DNA of 52,820 nucleotides from Bacteroidota bacterium (GTDB lineage Bacteria > Bacteroidota > Bacteroidia > NS11-12g > UBA9320), in contig JAIBDD010000019.1 in assembly GCA_024679565.1 (NCBI GenBank), forward strand, positions 1 to 52,820, given 5' to 3'. The notes beneath the pieces are model-generated. The model was not told the origin of the DNA. It searched no databases and saw only the letters and a program-made list of their open reading frames with translations. Of this stretch, positions 34,893 to 45,164 are shown piece by piece. A program made the translations under genes and the position numbers. Every line of letters starts with the position of its first letter. Position 1 is the first letter of the stretch.

Positions 34893-37151
34893 ATGGCATT
34901 CGACATCAACCTCATCAAAAAAGTTTATTCAACGATCGGCAACAGAGTAAAAGCTGCGCGCGAGATAACTGGTAAACCCCTTACTCTAAGCGAAAAAATA
35001 TTATACGCTCACCTTTGGGATAATTTACCCGAAAATGCTTTTTCAAGAGGAAAGTCGTACGTCGATTTTGCTCCAGATAGAATTGCTTGTCAAGATGCCA
35101 CAGCTCAAATGGCGTTGCTTCAGTTTATGCAAGCTGGGAAGAAGCAAGTGGCGGTGCCAACTACGGTTCATTGTGACCACCTAATTCAGGCAAAAGTAGG
35201 TGCCGACGTGGATTTGCAAAATGCACTCAATACAAGTAACGAAGTCTTTAATTTTTTAGAGTCGGTTTCTAACAAATACGGTATCGGTTTTTGGAAACCA
35301 GGGGCGGGTATTATTCATCAAGTAGTTTTAGAGAACTACGCTTTCCCAGGTGGAATGATGATTGGTACAGATTCTCACACAGTAAATGCTGGTGGCCTTG
35401 GTATGGTGGCTATCGGTGTTGGTGGAGCTGATGCTGTTGACGTTATGGCTGGAATGCCTTGGGAATTGAAATTTCCTAAGTTGATTGGTGTAAAATTGAC
35501 TGGCAGGTTAAATGGTTGGACGGCACCAAAAGATGTTATCTTAAAAGTAGCCGGTATTTTAACAGTAAAAGGTGGTACGGGTGCAATCGTCGAATATTTT
35601 GGAGAAGGCGCAAAATCGCTTTCCTGCACAGGTAAAGACACGATTTGTAACATGGGTGCTGAGATAGGCGCAACTACATCTACATTTGGGTACGACGAAA
35701 GCATGGAGCGCTACTTAAGAGCGACAGATAGAGCTGATGTTGCAGATGCAGCAAATGAGGTAAAAGAACACTTAACTGGGGATGCAGAGGTATACGCAAA
35801 TCCAGAACAATACTTCGATGAAGTAATCGAAATCAACTTATCGGAATTGCGTCCACACTTAAACGGACCGTTCACTCCAGATTTAGCAACACCAGTTGGT
35901 GAACTTGGCGAAAAAGCACAAGAAAACGATTGGCCTCTTGATGTTGAGTGGGGACTGATTGGCTCATGTACAAACTCTTCTTACGAAGATTTGTCAAGAG
36001 CGGCGTCGGTTGCCAAACAAGCCGTTGATTTAGGAATCCCAATGAAAGCAGAATTGGGAATTAACCCAGGGTCGGAACAAGTAAGGTTTACAGCCGAAAG
36101 AGATGGATTGTTAAACATATTTGAAGACCTAAATGCGAAAATATTTACGAATGCTTGTGGGCCTTGTATTGGACAATGGGAGCGTGCTGGCGCAAGTGAC
36201 AAGCCAAAAAACACTATTGTGCATTCGTTTAACAGAAACTTTAGTAAACGTGCCGATGGTAACCCCAATACGCATGCCTTTGTTGGTTCGCCAGAATTGG
36301 TTGCAGCCGTAACAATATCAGGGCGTTTAGATTTTAACCCCATAACAGACAAACTAAAAACAGCGAGTGGCGAAGAAGTTCTTTTGGCTGAGCCAACTGG
36401 ATTTGAACTTCCACCACAAGGTTTTGATGTTGAAGACAATGGATATTTAGCACCGATGGAAGATGGGTCAGGCATTAACGTTGTTGTTAGCCCGGAGTCA
36501 AAACGTTTGCAACTTCTAGAACCATTTGCACCTTGGGACGGTGAAAATATTACAGGAGCCAAATTGTTAATTAAAGCAAAAGGCAAGTGTACAACAGATC
36601 ACATCTCGATGGCTGGCCCTTGGCTAGCGTATAGAGGTCATTTAGATAATATTTCAAACAACTGCTTGATTGGTGCTATCAATGCGTTCAACGGTAAAGC
36701 AGATGAGGTGTATAATTCAATTTCTGGAGAATACGGAAGTGTGCCTAAAACGGCAAGAATGATAAAAGCCGCTGGAGACTATTCAGTAGTGATTGGTGAA
36801 GAAAACTACGGTGAAGGTTCTTCACGAGAGCATGCTGCAATGGAACCACGTCACTTGGCAGTAAGAGCTGTGATTGTAAAGTCATTTGCCCGTATCCATG
36901 AAACGAACTTAAAGAAACAAGGTATGTTAGGTCTAACATTTGCCAATCCGTCAGATTACGATTTAGTGCAAGAGAAAGATACTTTCGATATTGCATTAGA
37001 TGAGTTTAAGCCAGGTGCTACCATGACTGTTGCGATCAACCACGAAGATGGCTCGTCTGATTCGATTCATGTGAACCACACATACAACGAACAACAAATC
37101 GAATGGTTCAGAGCAGGTAGTGCATTGAATCTCATCAAACAACAATCATAG
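34893..37151 (+). CDS. acn: Aconitate hydratase (mitochondrial-like type)
   Basis: TCA-cycle isomerisation of citrate to isocitrate with a [4Fe-4S] cluster. Cluster ligands are seen in [11 protein letters not shown] (about 357-367) and [10 protein letters not shown] (about 420-430). Substrate-site segments include [19 protein letters not shown] and, in the swivel domain, [22 protein letters not shown]. 752 residues is the length of the mitochondrial-type enzyme rather than the longer AcnA type. It stands between the surface-protein terminator and a small membrane-protein gene. Confidence 0.96.
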   Translation: MAFDINLIKKVYSTIGNRVKAAREITGKPLTLSEKILYAHLWDNLPENAFSRGKSYVDFAPDRIACQDATAQMALLQFMQAGKKQVAVPTTVHCDHLIQAKVGADVDLQNALNTSNEVFNFLESVSNKYGIGFWKPGAGIIHQVVLENYAFPGGMMIGTDSHTVNAGGLGMVAIGVGGADAVDVMAGMPWELKFPKLIGVKLTGRLNGWTAPKDVILKVAGILTVKGGTGAIVEYFGEGAKSLSCTGKDTICNMGAEIGATTSTFGYDESMERYLRATDRADVADAANEVKEHLTGDAEVYANPEQYFDEVIEINLSELRPHLNGPFTPDLATPVGELGEKAQENDWPLDVEWGLIGSCTNSSYEDLSRAASVAKQAVDLGIPMKAELGINPGSEQVRFTAERDGLLNIFEDLNAKIFTNACGPCIGQWERAGASDKPKNTIVHSFNRNFSKRADGNPNTHAFVGSPELVAAVTISGRLDFNPITDKLKTASGEEVLLAEPTGFELPPQGFDVEDNGYLAPMEDGSGINVVVSPESKRLQLLEPFAPWDGENITGAKLLIKAKGKCTTDHISMAGPWLAYRGHLDNISNNCLIGAINAFNGKADEVYNSISGEYGSVPKTARMIKAAGDYSVVIGEENYGEGSSREHAAMEPRHLAVRAVIVKSFARIHETNLKKQGMLGLTFANPSDYDLVQEKDTFDIALDEFKPGATMTVAINHEDGSSDSIHVNHTYNEQQIEWFRAGSALNLIKQQS

Positions 37152-37191
37152 GAGCAGATTGAAATTTCCTACCTTTACCTAAAAAACAGGT

Positions 37192-37611
37192 ATGAGATCG
37201 TTCATGTTAATTCTCCATTTTGTTGGACTCGCGCTTTCAATGGGGACAGGTTTTGCGTATTTATTTCTCGGATTATCTACTAAAAAAATGGATAAGGGTG
37301 AAGCGAAGGACTTATTTGTCAAAACCCTTCCAATTCAAAAAATGAGTCACATTGGCTTGTTCTTGCTTATTGTGAGTGGTGGATATTTAATGACTCCCTA
37401 CTGGGATACCTTAATGCAGAATCACTACTTACTAGCAAAACTCGTTTGTGTTATCGGAATTGTAGGCTTAATATCAGCGATGGGAAGCTTTGCAAAAGAG
37501 GCTAAGAAAGAAGATGGCGGTGAGGCTATACAAAAGATAGAAAGGCTTGGAAAAATTACACTCCCATTAGGTTTAATCATTGTAGTTTTGGCTGTCTTAA
37601 CATTCCACTAA
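37192..37611 (+). CDS. Small four-helix membrane protein
   Basis: A 139-residue protein with four predicted membrane helices (about 4-26, 50-68, 77-97 and 116-137) and Lys/Glu-rich loops. His residues at helix starts (LHFVGL, SHIGLF) recall heme-coordinating or CopD/DUF2269-like proteins, but no firm family can be given. It ends 3 bp before the HEAT-cyclophilin gene. Confidence 0.7.
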   Translation: MRSFMLILHFVGLALSMGTGFAYLFLGLSTKKMDKGEAKDLFVKTLPIQKMSHIGLFLLIVSGGYLMTPYWDTLMQNHYLLAKLVCVIGIVGLISAMGSFAKEAKKEDGGEAIQKIERLGKITLPLGLIIVVLAVLTFH

Positions 37612-37614
37612 TTC

Positions 37615-39261
37615 ATGAAAAAAAGGACGTTTGGTTTTGTGCTAAGCTTGTTAACACTTTTTGGGTGCAATAAGCAGGCTACCGTCGTATCAATCAATAG
37701 GTTTGGTGACCCCAAACTGGAAAGAATTTATGAACTTCAAGACAGGCAGGAAACCAGGAAGTTAATTCCGTTACTGAAATCCAAGAAGACTCATCATCGA
37801 GAGGCTGCGGTTTTAGCTTTCGCTTCTATTCAAGATACTTTTGCTGTCCGGTTTTTACGCGAAAGCATGCTGACCGATTCCAAGCCTGAGGTTAGAAAGG
37901 CAGCAGCGTATTCGATAGGCCAAATGCGTGATTCCGCAAATGTGGGGATGCTTTTTATGGCCTTAGAAAATGAGATATCTTCCGATTCGCGAAAAGCAAT
38001 TTTGGAGTCTCTGGGTAAATCTGCTGACCAATCCGTAGTGGATTACTTTAACTCGTTTAATACCACTGTTACACAATTAAGAGAGGGGCACGCCAAAGGC
38101 ATGTTTAGGTCGGTATACAAGAAAAAATATGGCAGCAAGTATGCCGAACAATGTATTCGATACTTTGATGCGTTTTCGTCTGACGAAACTAAACTGTTTG
38201 CAGCTTGGACATTGGCAAGACTGCCTCACGACTATAGATCAGCTTACACAGATACCATTAAGGCTATCTATACTAAGTTAAATGACAAAGAACTTAAACG
38301 GGTGATAGGAACCATTGTGGATGTTGATTATTTTGAACCCGTTATAGAGTTGCCATGGTCAGGAATTATGGCAAACTATTCCTCCTTTGCTGATAAGCCT
38401 TATGCTTTAGTGAATGAATTAAAAACTACGGCATTGGACTCGAAACAAGCTTTGGATAGTTTGTTGAGTTGGTCGTTTACTCATCGATACCAAATCGTAA
38501 GAACGACGGCTGCAGAATTATTTATGGATCAACAGCATATCATTGGATCGATAGAGACTTATCCAGAACTTAAACCATATGTTGAAGCTTGTTTGACAAG
38601 TCGTGATATGGCTTTGCAAAGCTTAGCATGTTATAAAATTATCAAAAACCCTTCTGCTTTTTGGAAACCAATGCTGCAGAAGTATCAAGATTCACTGGCT
38701 TTACCTCGTCAGATGGAAACATATATCGATATGGGCAAAGCGTTGGCAGCCATTGACAGCCTTACATACACAAAACCAAGTGTTGCGTATAATCACCCAA
38801 TAGATTGGCAATATGTTAAACAAATACCAAGTGATCAGGAGGTTGAGATTATAACCACAGAAGGTAGTATTTTCATTAAGCTTAATGTTGATGATGCACC
38901 AGGATCAGTATCCAATTTCTTGAAAAAGGTTGACGAGAATTTTTACAACGACAAGTTCTTCCATCGCGTTGTGCCAAACTTCGTTATCCAGGCTGGATGC
39001 TACAGAGGTGATGGTTGGGGTTCGCCAGATTGGACTCAACGCAGCGAGTTCAGTAATTATTTGTCGTATACCACTGGGGCAGTTGGGTTAGCATCAAGTG
39101 GCAAGGACACAGAAGGCGTGCAGATATTCATAACACACAATCCTACACCATTTTTAGATGGGCGATATTCTATTTTTGGATATGTGACTGATGGGATGGC
39201 CGTGGTAAACAAAATCGGCGTCGGTGATAAAATTATTGAGGTAAAGAAAATCGACCAATAA
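37615..39261 (+). CDS. Lipoprotein with HEAT repeats and a cyclophilin-type peptidyl-prolyl isomerase domain
   Basis: A 548-residue protein. The N-terminus ends in LLTLFGC, a good lipobox (Cys18). Residues about 40-130 and beyond contain HEAT/PBS-like helices (HREAAVLAFASIQD, PEVRKAAAYSIGQMRDS). The C-terminal about 145 residues form a cyclophilin domain: FFHRVVPNFVIQAGCYRGDGWG, EGVQIFITHNPTPFLDGRYSIFGYVTDGMAVV. It probably catalyses proline isomerisation and helps fold outer-membrane or secreted proteins in the periplasm (inference). It is flanked by membrane-protein genes with 2-3 bp gaps. Confidence 0.9.
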   Translation: MKKRTFGFVLSLLTLFGCNKQATVVSINRFGDPKLERIYELQDRQETRKLIPLLKSKKTHHREAAVLAFASIQDTFAVRFLRESMLTDSKPEVRKAAAYSIGQMRDSANVGMLFMALENEISSDSRKAILESLGKSADQSVVDYFNSFNTTVTQLREGHAKGMFRSVYKKKYGSKYAEQCIRYFDAFSSDETKLFAAWTLARLPHDYRSAYTDTIKAIYTKLNDKELKRVIGTIVDVDYFEPVIELPWSGIMANYSSFADKPYALVNELKTTALDSKQALDSLLSWSFTHRYQIVRTTAAELFMDQQHIIGSIETYPELKPYVEACLTSRDMALQSLACYKIIKNPSAFWKPMLQKYQDSLALPRQMETYIDMGKALAAIDSLTYTKPSVAYNHPIDWQYVKQIPSDQEVEIITTEGSIFIKLNVDDAPGSVSNFLKKVDENFYNDKFFHRVVPNFVIQAGCYRGDGWGSPDWTQRSEFSNYLSYTTGAVGLASSGKDTEGVQIFITHNPTPFLDGRYSIFGYVTDGMAVVNKIGVGDKIIEVKKIDQ

Positions 39262-39263
39262 AA

Positions 39264-40094
39264 ATGAAAGGAATAACACTTGGAGTACTATTGGCTTTGG
39301 TCTGTTTACCAAGATTGGCGAAGGCCCAGAATACCGGACTTGATGTAGCAAATAAGTGGTATGCAAACTGGGGATGGAACAGAGGATGGTATACCAAGTC
39401 TGATATTAGAATGACGGGTAAAGATTATGATTTTACCCTTGATAAAGTAGCAGCCAAAGACAGACAAACGAAATTTGGGTTTAAAGAGTATTTATTTATT
39501 ACACAACTGTCGGTGCCTCAAACCAACTTAAATGTTGGGTATTATGTAAACAAACATTACAGCATTGCAGGTGGATTTGATCACATGAAGTACGTTATGG
39601 TGCGCGATCAAACAACCACAATCTCTGGTGATATTAATCGTCGTGGTTCGGGGTATAACGGTACGTACGATAATGACTCCATCCAATTGGGATATCATTT
39701 TTTACGGTACGAGCATACAGATGGACTGAATTATGTTTTTCTTGAATTTAACCGACACGATGAGTGGTTTAACTTAAAGCAATCAAAGATTAGAATCAGC
39801 TCTGTTGTTGGTGCTGGCCCTGCTTTGTTAAGACCTCGAACTGATGTGACCTTATTAAATAGGCAAGGGCGTAACGTGTATCATAATGCAGGATACGGGG
39901 TTAATGGGAAACTAGGACTCCATGTACTCTTGTTTAACCATTTTAATATTATTAGCGAGGTGAAGGGTGGATACATCAATATGCAACACATTCAGGCCAC
40001 AGAGATAAAGGAAGATATTGCCAAACAACAATTTGGCTTTTTGCAGGTAAATGTTCAAATAGGGGCAACATTTGGTATTAAGAAACGAGGTTAA
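39264..40094 (+). CDS. Putative outer-membrane protein of unknown function
   Basis: A 276-residue protein with a signal peptide (about 1-22, ending AKAQ) and alternating amphipathic strands typical of small barrels. Aromatic-rich WYANWGWNRGWYTKSDIRM follows the signal. No named family recognised. Starting 2 bp after the cyclophilin gene, it may be a folding client or part of the same envelope function, which is inference from spacing only. Confidence 0.7.
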   Translation: MKGITLGVLLALVCLPRLAKAQNTGLDVANKWYANWGWNRGWYTKSDIRMTGKDYDFTLDKVAAKDRQTKFGFKEYLFITQLSVPQTNLNVGYYVNKHYSIAGGFDHMKYVMVRDQTTTISGDINRRGSGYNGTYDNDSIQLGYHFLRYEHTDGLNYVFLEFNRHDEWFNLKQSKIRISSVVGAGPALLRPRTDVTLLNRQGRNVYHNAGYGVNGKLGLHVLLFNHFNIISEVKGGYINMQHIQATEIKEDIAKQQFGFLQVNVQIGATFGIKKRG

Positions 40095-40161
40095 TCTTTG
40101 AAACCTATGTGTTGGTCTGTCTATAAAATGAGTAGTTGTTTGGAAATGTAATTTTGAATAA

Positions 40162-41400
40162 TTGGAACTGTTAAAAGAGATATATAATTCTTTAAGACGT
40201 AATGTTTTACGCTCTGTTCTGACTGCCTTTGGCGTTAGTTGGGGGATCTTTATGCTTATCATTATTATGGGCTTAAGCATGGGGCTTGAAAATGGAATCA
40301 AGTCTATGTTTAAAGGGTTTAGTTCAAACAGTTTGTTTGTTTGGGGTCAATCCACGTCAATGGCTTATGCCGGTTTTACGGAAGGACGACGCATTCGATT
40401 AAAAATTGAAGATGCTGATTTTGTAAGAGAACATATTGAAGGAGTTAAAATTGTGGCACCACGTGCACAGCTTGGTGGTTACGGACAAGGGAACAACGTA
40501 AAGTACAAGAACGAAACGGGTGCGTTCTCTGTTCAAGGGGATATACCGGAAGTACGAAACATTTATCAGTGGTTACAGGTAGATGGCCGTTTTATTAATG
40601 AAACCGACCAGGCTGAAGGACGCAAAGTATGCTCGATTGGTAGAAGGGTAAAGGAGGTTTTGTTCAAAGATAAAAACCCAGTTGGGGCATACATCTCGAT
40701 CAATGGAATACAATTTATGGTTGTGGGTTGCCATAGGTCACAAGCCGCAGCAGAACAAGCCGATCGAGACGATCAACAGATAATAATTCCGATGGCCACA
40801 TATCAAAGAGCTTTTGACGGATCTAATTATATCAACTGGTTGGCGGTAGAATGTACTGACGACTCCGATGCAGAATTGGTTGAGCAATCTATTAAAAAAG
40901 CACTGTCTGTTAAGTATAAAGTACACCCAGATGATCCGAGAGGCATAGGTGGGTTCAATGCAAAAAAAATGTTTGGCCCAATGCAAATGACATTCTGGAC
41001 CGTAAGAGGGGTGGGATGGTTTGTTGGTTTAATGACGTTGATGGCCGGCATTATCGGTGTAAGTAATATTATGCTCGTTTCTGTGAAAGAACGAACAAAA
41101 GAAATTGGCATACGGCGTGCTTTAGGCGCAAGGCCAATAAACATCATAACACAAATAGTGATGGAAGCATTGGTTTTATCGCTAATTGCGGGTTATGCAG
41201 GGCTGATGGCAGGAATTTGGTTGGTAGAAGGAATTGCACAGTCACCAATGGAGCAAGAAACATTTAAAGACCCTGAAGTTCAGTTCAGTGTAGCAGTAGC
41301 AGCCTTGGTCGTTTTGGTGTTTTTTGGATGCTTGTCTGGTTTCCTTCCGGCCAACAGAGCTTTACGTATTAAACCTGTTGAAGCATTGCGTGCTGAATAA
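40162..41400 (+). CDS. MacB-like ABC transporter permease
   Basis: A 412-residue permease with the MacB/FtsX layout: N-terminal helix (about 17-38) in RSVLTAFGVSWGIFMLIIIMG, a periplasmic domain (about 45-265), then three helices with the conserved VKERTKEIGIRRALGARPINI loop and the end NRALRIKPVEALRAE. The start is TTG at 40162: the resulting MELLKEIYNSLRRN matches the family N-terminus and no ATG lies nearby. No ATP-binding subunit is adjacent, so it must pair with one encoded elsewhere. Substrate unknown. Confidence 0.88.
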   Translation: MELLKEIYNSLRRNVLRSVLTAFGVSWGIFMLIIIMGLSMGLENGIKSMFKGFSSNSLFVWGQSTSMAYAGFTEGRRIRLKIEDADFVREHIEGVKIVAPRAQLGGYGQGNNVKYKNETGAFSVQGDIPEVRNIYQWLQVDGRFINETDQAEGRKVCSIGRRVKEVLFKDKNPVGAYISINGIQFMVVGCHRSQAAAEQADRDDQQIIIPMATYQRAFDGSNYINWLAVECTDDSDAELVEQSIKKALSVKYKVHPDDPRGIGGFNAKKMFGPMQMTFWTVRGVGWFVGLMTLMAGIIGVSNIMLVSVKERTKEIGIRRALGARPINIITQIVMEALVLSLIAGYAGLMAGIWLVEGIAQSPMEQETFKDPEVQFSVAVAALVVLVFFGCLSGFLPANRALRIKPVEALRAE

Positions 41401-41463
41401 CGGTGGATAATGATTCGTAATTTGGAGCGTTATTTGTAATAGTCGGTTACAACAGTTTATTGA

Positions 41464-42747
41464 ATGGGAGCAAAATCATTTATACTTTCAAGTTTTATTA
41501 TTCTATCAATGTCGAGTTTTACTTCGGCAAGTGAGTTAAAGTACGACAACTATATCTACGACAGTTTGGTTGAAACGGTTCTTCTCTCCACCAACCTAGG
41601 CGGTTACAACCCAATTGCGGTTATGGATTTGGGTGCCACAAATGCTTTACGGTTGAAGTTTGATCGATTGGAAGCATCCAATGAGTTTTACCAATATACC
41701 TTTGTTCACTGCGACGCTAATTGGAAACCGAGTAACCTACAAAAAACCGAATATCTTGAAGGAAACACGATGGGTAGTATTGAGGACTTTACGTTCTCAA
41801 CAAATACTTTTCAGCAATATGTTCAGTATTCGTTGGAGTTTCCAAATCAAGACATGTCGCTCACCAAATCAGGTAACTATGTACTAATCGTTTACAAAAA
41901 CTTCGACGAGGAAGATCTGGTGTTAACCAGAAGGTTTATGATTTTTGAGAATCAAACGTCTGTAAGTGGAACCGTCAAGCCGGCAACCAATCCAAGCGAC
42001 AGGTTTTACAAACAAGAAGTAGATTTTGAGGTTGAGTACAAAGACTATTTGATACAGAATCCTTTCTTAGATGTGAATGCGGTGATTCTTCAAAACAACA
42101 GTTGGAATAATGCCATTTACAACTTGAAGCCTCAGTTTGTGAACAACAACATCCTGCAGTTTAATTATGAAAACGAAAATCTGTTTAACGGGGTTACGGA
42201 ATTTAGGTTCTTTGATATTAGAACACTTAGAAACTTTAGTCAAAACGTGGCAAAGAAATTTACAGACTCTCTGGTTAACGTGGTGCTTAAAGTTGGAGAA
42301 TTAAGAAGTAGTAAGACCTATATAAACTGGATAGACTACAACGGGAAACGTGTTATTCAAAACACAGATGGATATGACGTTTCAGAAAACGGAGATTATA
42401 CATTGGTGCATTTTAGCTTGGAATCTCCCAATAAGATTGCTGCAGGTGATGTATATGTATATGGTGAATTATCAGATTGGCGAATTAACGAGAAATATAA
42501 GATGACCTATCTGCCAGGTCGAAATGCATACTATCTCGCAACAAAACTCAAACAGAGTTATTATAATTATCACTATGTGATTCCAGGCAAAAACAACACG
42601 GTGGAATATGCATATACGGAGGGTAATCATTCAGAGACGGAGAATGATTATTTAATCCTATTGTACCACACCGATGCATTTTACGGGTATGACAGGCTTA
42701 TTGGTAAAACAATGCTCAATTCGTTAACCTCTCGCGATAAGGATTAG
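41464..42747 (+). CDS. Type IX secretion system plug-domain protein (DUF5103)
   Basis: A 427-residue protein with a signal peptide (about 1-22) and the DUF5103 pattern: LGGYNPIAVMDLGATNALRLKFDRLEASNEFYQYTFVHCDANWKPSNL near the N-terminus and VYGELSDWRINEKYKMTYLPGRNAYY near the C-terminus. Members are called plug proteins because they close the SprA translocon channel in the outer membrane (family knowledge). This fits the secreted cargo and SprF-type protein earlier in the window. It has its own 63 bp upstream gap. Confidence 0.87.
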   Translation: MGAKSFILSSFIILSMSSFTSASELKYDNYIYDSLVETVLLSTNLGGYNPIAVMDLGATNALRLKFDRLEASNEFYQYTFVHCDANWKPSNLQKTEYLEGNTMGSIEDFTFSTNTFQQYVQYSLEFPNQDMSLTKSGNYVLIVYKNFDEEDLVLTRRFMIFENQTSVSGTVKPATNPSDRFYKQEVDFEVEYKDYLIQNPFLDVNAVILQNNSWNNAIYNLKPQFVNNNILQFNYENENLFNGVTEFRFFDIRTLRNFSQNVAKKFTDSLVNVVLKVGELRSSKTYINWIDYNGKRVIQNTDGYDVSENGDYTLVHFSLESPNKIAAGDVYVYGELSDWRINEKYKMTYLPGRNAYYLATKLKQSYYNYHYVIPGKNNTVEYAYTEGNHSETENDYLILLYHTDAFYGYDRLIGKTMLNSLTSRDKD

Positions 42748-42762
42748 GTTCTAGACGGGCTA

Positions 42763-42770
42763 TAATTTTG
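42763..42770 (+). promoter_or_regulatory. TAnnTTTG -7 element for dprA-queA
   Basis: TAATTTTG, exact match, 15 nt before the dprA start. No TTG at -33. Confidence 0.4.
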
Positions 42771-42785
42771 CAGACATAAACCAAC

Positions 42786-43883
42786 ATGTCTGATTCACTT
42801 ATTTATAAACTTGCTTTAAGTAGGATTCCTAACGTAGGAACGGTATTGGCCAAAAACCTAGTCACTTACTGTGGCGGAGTAGAGGCTGTATTTGCTGAAA
42901 AGTTGTCGCTATTAAAAAAAATTCCAGGTATTGGTGAAAAGATAGCCCATTCGGTATATTATTTCAACGACTTTGATCTACTCAATTCAGAGGTCGACTA
43001 CATTGCTAAACATGGTATTACATGTTACTTTTTTACCGACCAAGCCTATCCTTTCCGTTTAAAACACATTCATGCGGCACCGGTTATGCTATTTCAAAAA
43101 GGACAAGCAGAGCTAAATGCCCGTCGTATGGTAGCAGTTGTCGGAACAAGAAAAGCGTCAGCCCACGGAAAGGACGAAGCGAAAAGAATCATTGAAGAAA
43201 TGAGTGTGTATAAGCCAACTATAATTAGTGGCCTGGCCTACGGAATTGATTCGTGTGCGCACAAGGCAGCACTTACCTATAAGCTGCCAACGGTTAGTGT
43301 GTTTGGCCATGGATTGGATCGCATTTATCCCCAACACAATACTAACCTGGCCAATCAGATTTTGGAGTCCGAGGGTGGCTGGTTAACGGAATTTCAAACA
43401 GGAACCATTCCGTGTCGTGAAAACTTCCCTAAAAGAAATAGAATTGTTGCAGGATTGGTTGACGCCGTTATTGTTATTGAATCTCCGGTCAAAGGTGGTT
43501 CAATGATTACAGCCAATTTTGGGTTTGAAAACAATCGAGAGGTGATGGCGCTGCCTGGCAGGGTGAATGACTCGGCCTCAGTAGGATGTAATAATCTCAT
43601 TAAAACGAATCGTGCCAGCTTGATTGAAAGTGGCTATGATGTGGCCAATTTGCTTAATTGGGATGTCGATAAAAAGAAACAAAAACAATTTCAACTTCCT
43701 ATTTCATTAGGTCCTCAGGAGCAATGTATCTTTGACACCTTGAAAGTGTATGGTGCATTAGAAATCGACACGCTTTCTTTTAAAACACAATTGGATTCGA
43801 GCGTGCTAGCATACAAATTATTAGAAATGGAAATGGATCATGTGGTGCGCGTACTGCCTGGCAAACAATATGAATTGATATGA
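42786..43883 (+). CDS. dprA: DNA-processing protein DprA
   Basis: Binds incoming single-stranded DNA and loads RecA during natural transformation. An N-terminal helix-hairpin-helix region (about 9-55, IPNVGTVLAKNL and IPGIGEKIAHSV), a Rossmann-like domain with AVVGTRKASAHGKDEAKR and SGLAYGIDSCAHKAAL (about 155-170) and GGSMITANFG, and a C-terminal winged-helix region (about 300-365). 365 residues is normal. It overlaps queA by 4 bp (ATGA). Other competence genes are not visible here. Confidence 0.94.
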   Translation: MSDSLIYKLALSRIPNVGTVLAKNLVTYCGGVEAVFAEKLSLLKKIPGIGEKIAHSVYYFNDFDLLNSEVDYIAKHGITCYFFTDQAYPFRLKHIHAAPVMLFQKGQAELNARRMVAVVGTRKASAHGKDEAKRIIEEMSVYKPTIISGLAYGIDSCAHKAALTYKLPTVSVFGHGLDRIYPQHNTNLANQILESEGGWLTEFQTGTIPCRENFPKRNRIVAGLVDAVIVIESPVKGGSMITANFGFENNREVMALPGRVNDSASVGCNNLIKTNRASLIESGYDVANLLNWDVDKKKQKQFQLPISLGPQEQCIFDTLKVYGALEIDTLSFKTQLDSSVLAYKLLEMEMDHVVRVLPGKQYELI

Positions 43884-45088
43884 TCGACCCCAAACGCATC
43901 CGTATATCTGACTTTGACTACGACCTTCCGCCAGAGTTTATTGCTCAAAAACCGGTAAGTGAGCGGGATTCGTCTAAGTTGTTGTTTTATAAAAACGGTC
44001 AAATTGCCCATAAACACTTTAGTGATATCAGCGAGGTGTTGCCAGAGGGAGCGAAGTTGGTTTTTAACAATACCAAAGTGATTCCTGCACGGTTATTCGT
44101 TACAAAGCCAACAGGGGCTTTGATTCAGGTGTTTTTACTCAATCCAATCGCTCCCTACAACAATGTTGATCAAGGGCTAAAAGCGATAAACGAAGCGGTT
44201 ACCTGGAAGTGTATGATTGGTAATCTCAAACGTTGGAAGGAAGGAGAAACAATAGAAGTAAAGGCCAATGATTTGTGGATGTCATTTACCCTGCGTAACA
44301 AAGATCTACGAACCGTCGAGATGCAGTGGTCTCAACATATCCCTTTTTGTGATGCTTTGGAAGTGTTGGGGAATATGCCGTTACCGCCCTACATTAAACG
44401 TGAGGCACAGGAAGCAGACGTAAGTAGATACCAAACCGTGTATGCGAAGGAAGAAGGCGCTGTTGCTGCACCAACCGCCGGCCTTCATTTTACCAAAGAA
44501 ATTTTAAGTGGGTTGACGGCCAATAGGATGACACTAGAAGAAGTGACGCTACACGTAGGTGCAGGAACTTTTAAACCTGTGGAAGAAGACCTGGTTTGGA
44601 ACCACCCAATGCATGAAGAATATTATCAAGTCAATAAATCAACCATAAAGAGCTTAATTACCGATAAACCCCGCATTGCAACAGGTACAACTAGTTTGCG
44701 CACTTTGGAAACCTTGTATTGGGTTGGGATTCAATTAAGAGATAATGCAGAGAACCCGTTTAATGTGATGCAACACAAACCATATGGGTACTCAGGTGAG
44801 TTGCCTGATTATAATGCTGCGTTACAACATATTTTGGATTATATGGAGGAACATGATGTTGCCGAAATCGTCGGTTTGTCGGGTATAATGATAATGCCGG
44901 GTTACGATGTAAAATCTGTGGTTGGTTTGATTACTAACTTTCATTTACCAAAGTCTACATTGCTTTTGCTTATTGCGGCAATGGTAGGAGACAATTGGAT
45001 GAAAATATATACTGCAGCGAAGGACGACGGGTATCGTTTCTTGAGTTATGGAGACAGTAGCTTGCTCATGAAAAGAACTGCAGTATAA
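43880..45088 (+). CDS. queA: S-adenosylmethionine:tRNA ribosyltransferase-isomerase
   Basis: Makes epoxyqueuosine in tRNA wobble G34 by transferring the ribosyl part of SAM to preQ1. Signatures: DFDYDLPPEFIAQKP at the N-terminus, VFNNTKVIPARL, GAVAAPTAGLHFTKE, LHVGAGTFKPV and the C-terminal ITNFHLPKSTLLLLIAAMVG. At 402 residues it is longer than the 356-residue E. coli protein; the extra length lies in the middle (about 90-130). Translation is probably coupled to dprA through the ATGA overlap. No preQ1 riboswitch was seen. Confidence 0.95.
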   Translation: MIDPKRIRISDFDYDLPPEFIAQKPVSERDSSKLLFYKNGQIAHKHFSDISEVLPEGAKLVFNNTKVIPARLFVTKPTGALIQVFLLNPIAPYNNVDQGLKAINEAVTWKCMIGNLKRWKEGETIEVKANDLWMSFTLRNKDLRTVEMQWSQHIPFCDALEVLGNMPLPPYIKREAQEADVSRYQTVYAKEEGAVAAPTAGLHFTKEILSGLTANRMTLEEVTLHVGAGTFKPVEEDLVWNHPMHEEYYQVNKSTIKSLITDKPRIATGTTSLRTLETLYWVGIQLRDNAENPFNVMQHKPYGYSGELPDYNAALQHILDYMEEHDVAEIVGLSGIMIMPGYDVKSVVGLITNFHLPKSTLLLLIAAMVGDNWMKIYTAAKDDGYRFLSYGDSSLLMKRTAV

Positions 45089-45119
45089 TTAACTATTATA
45101 AGCCTATAAAAACTTGGTA

Positions 45120-45151
45120 TTGCCAAGGTACGAACAACTCGACTAGATTTG
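45120..45151 (+). promoter_or_regulatory. Bacteroidota-type promoter for the thioredoxin/DUF6952 genes
   Basis: TTG at 45120-45122, a 21 nt spacer, and TAGATTTG at 45144-45151, 13 nt before the thioredoxin start. Both elements match the TTG/TAnnTTTG consensus. Confidence 0.62.
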
Positions 45152-45164
45152 TGTTTCAATAATT

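Noticed and set aside
43880-43900. preQ1 riboswitch upstream of queA
   Set aside because: queA overlaps dprA by 4 bp, leaving no leader, and no such structure was seen upstream of dprA.
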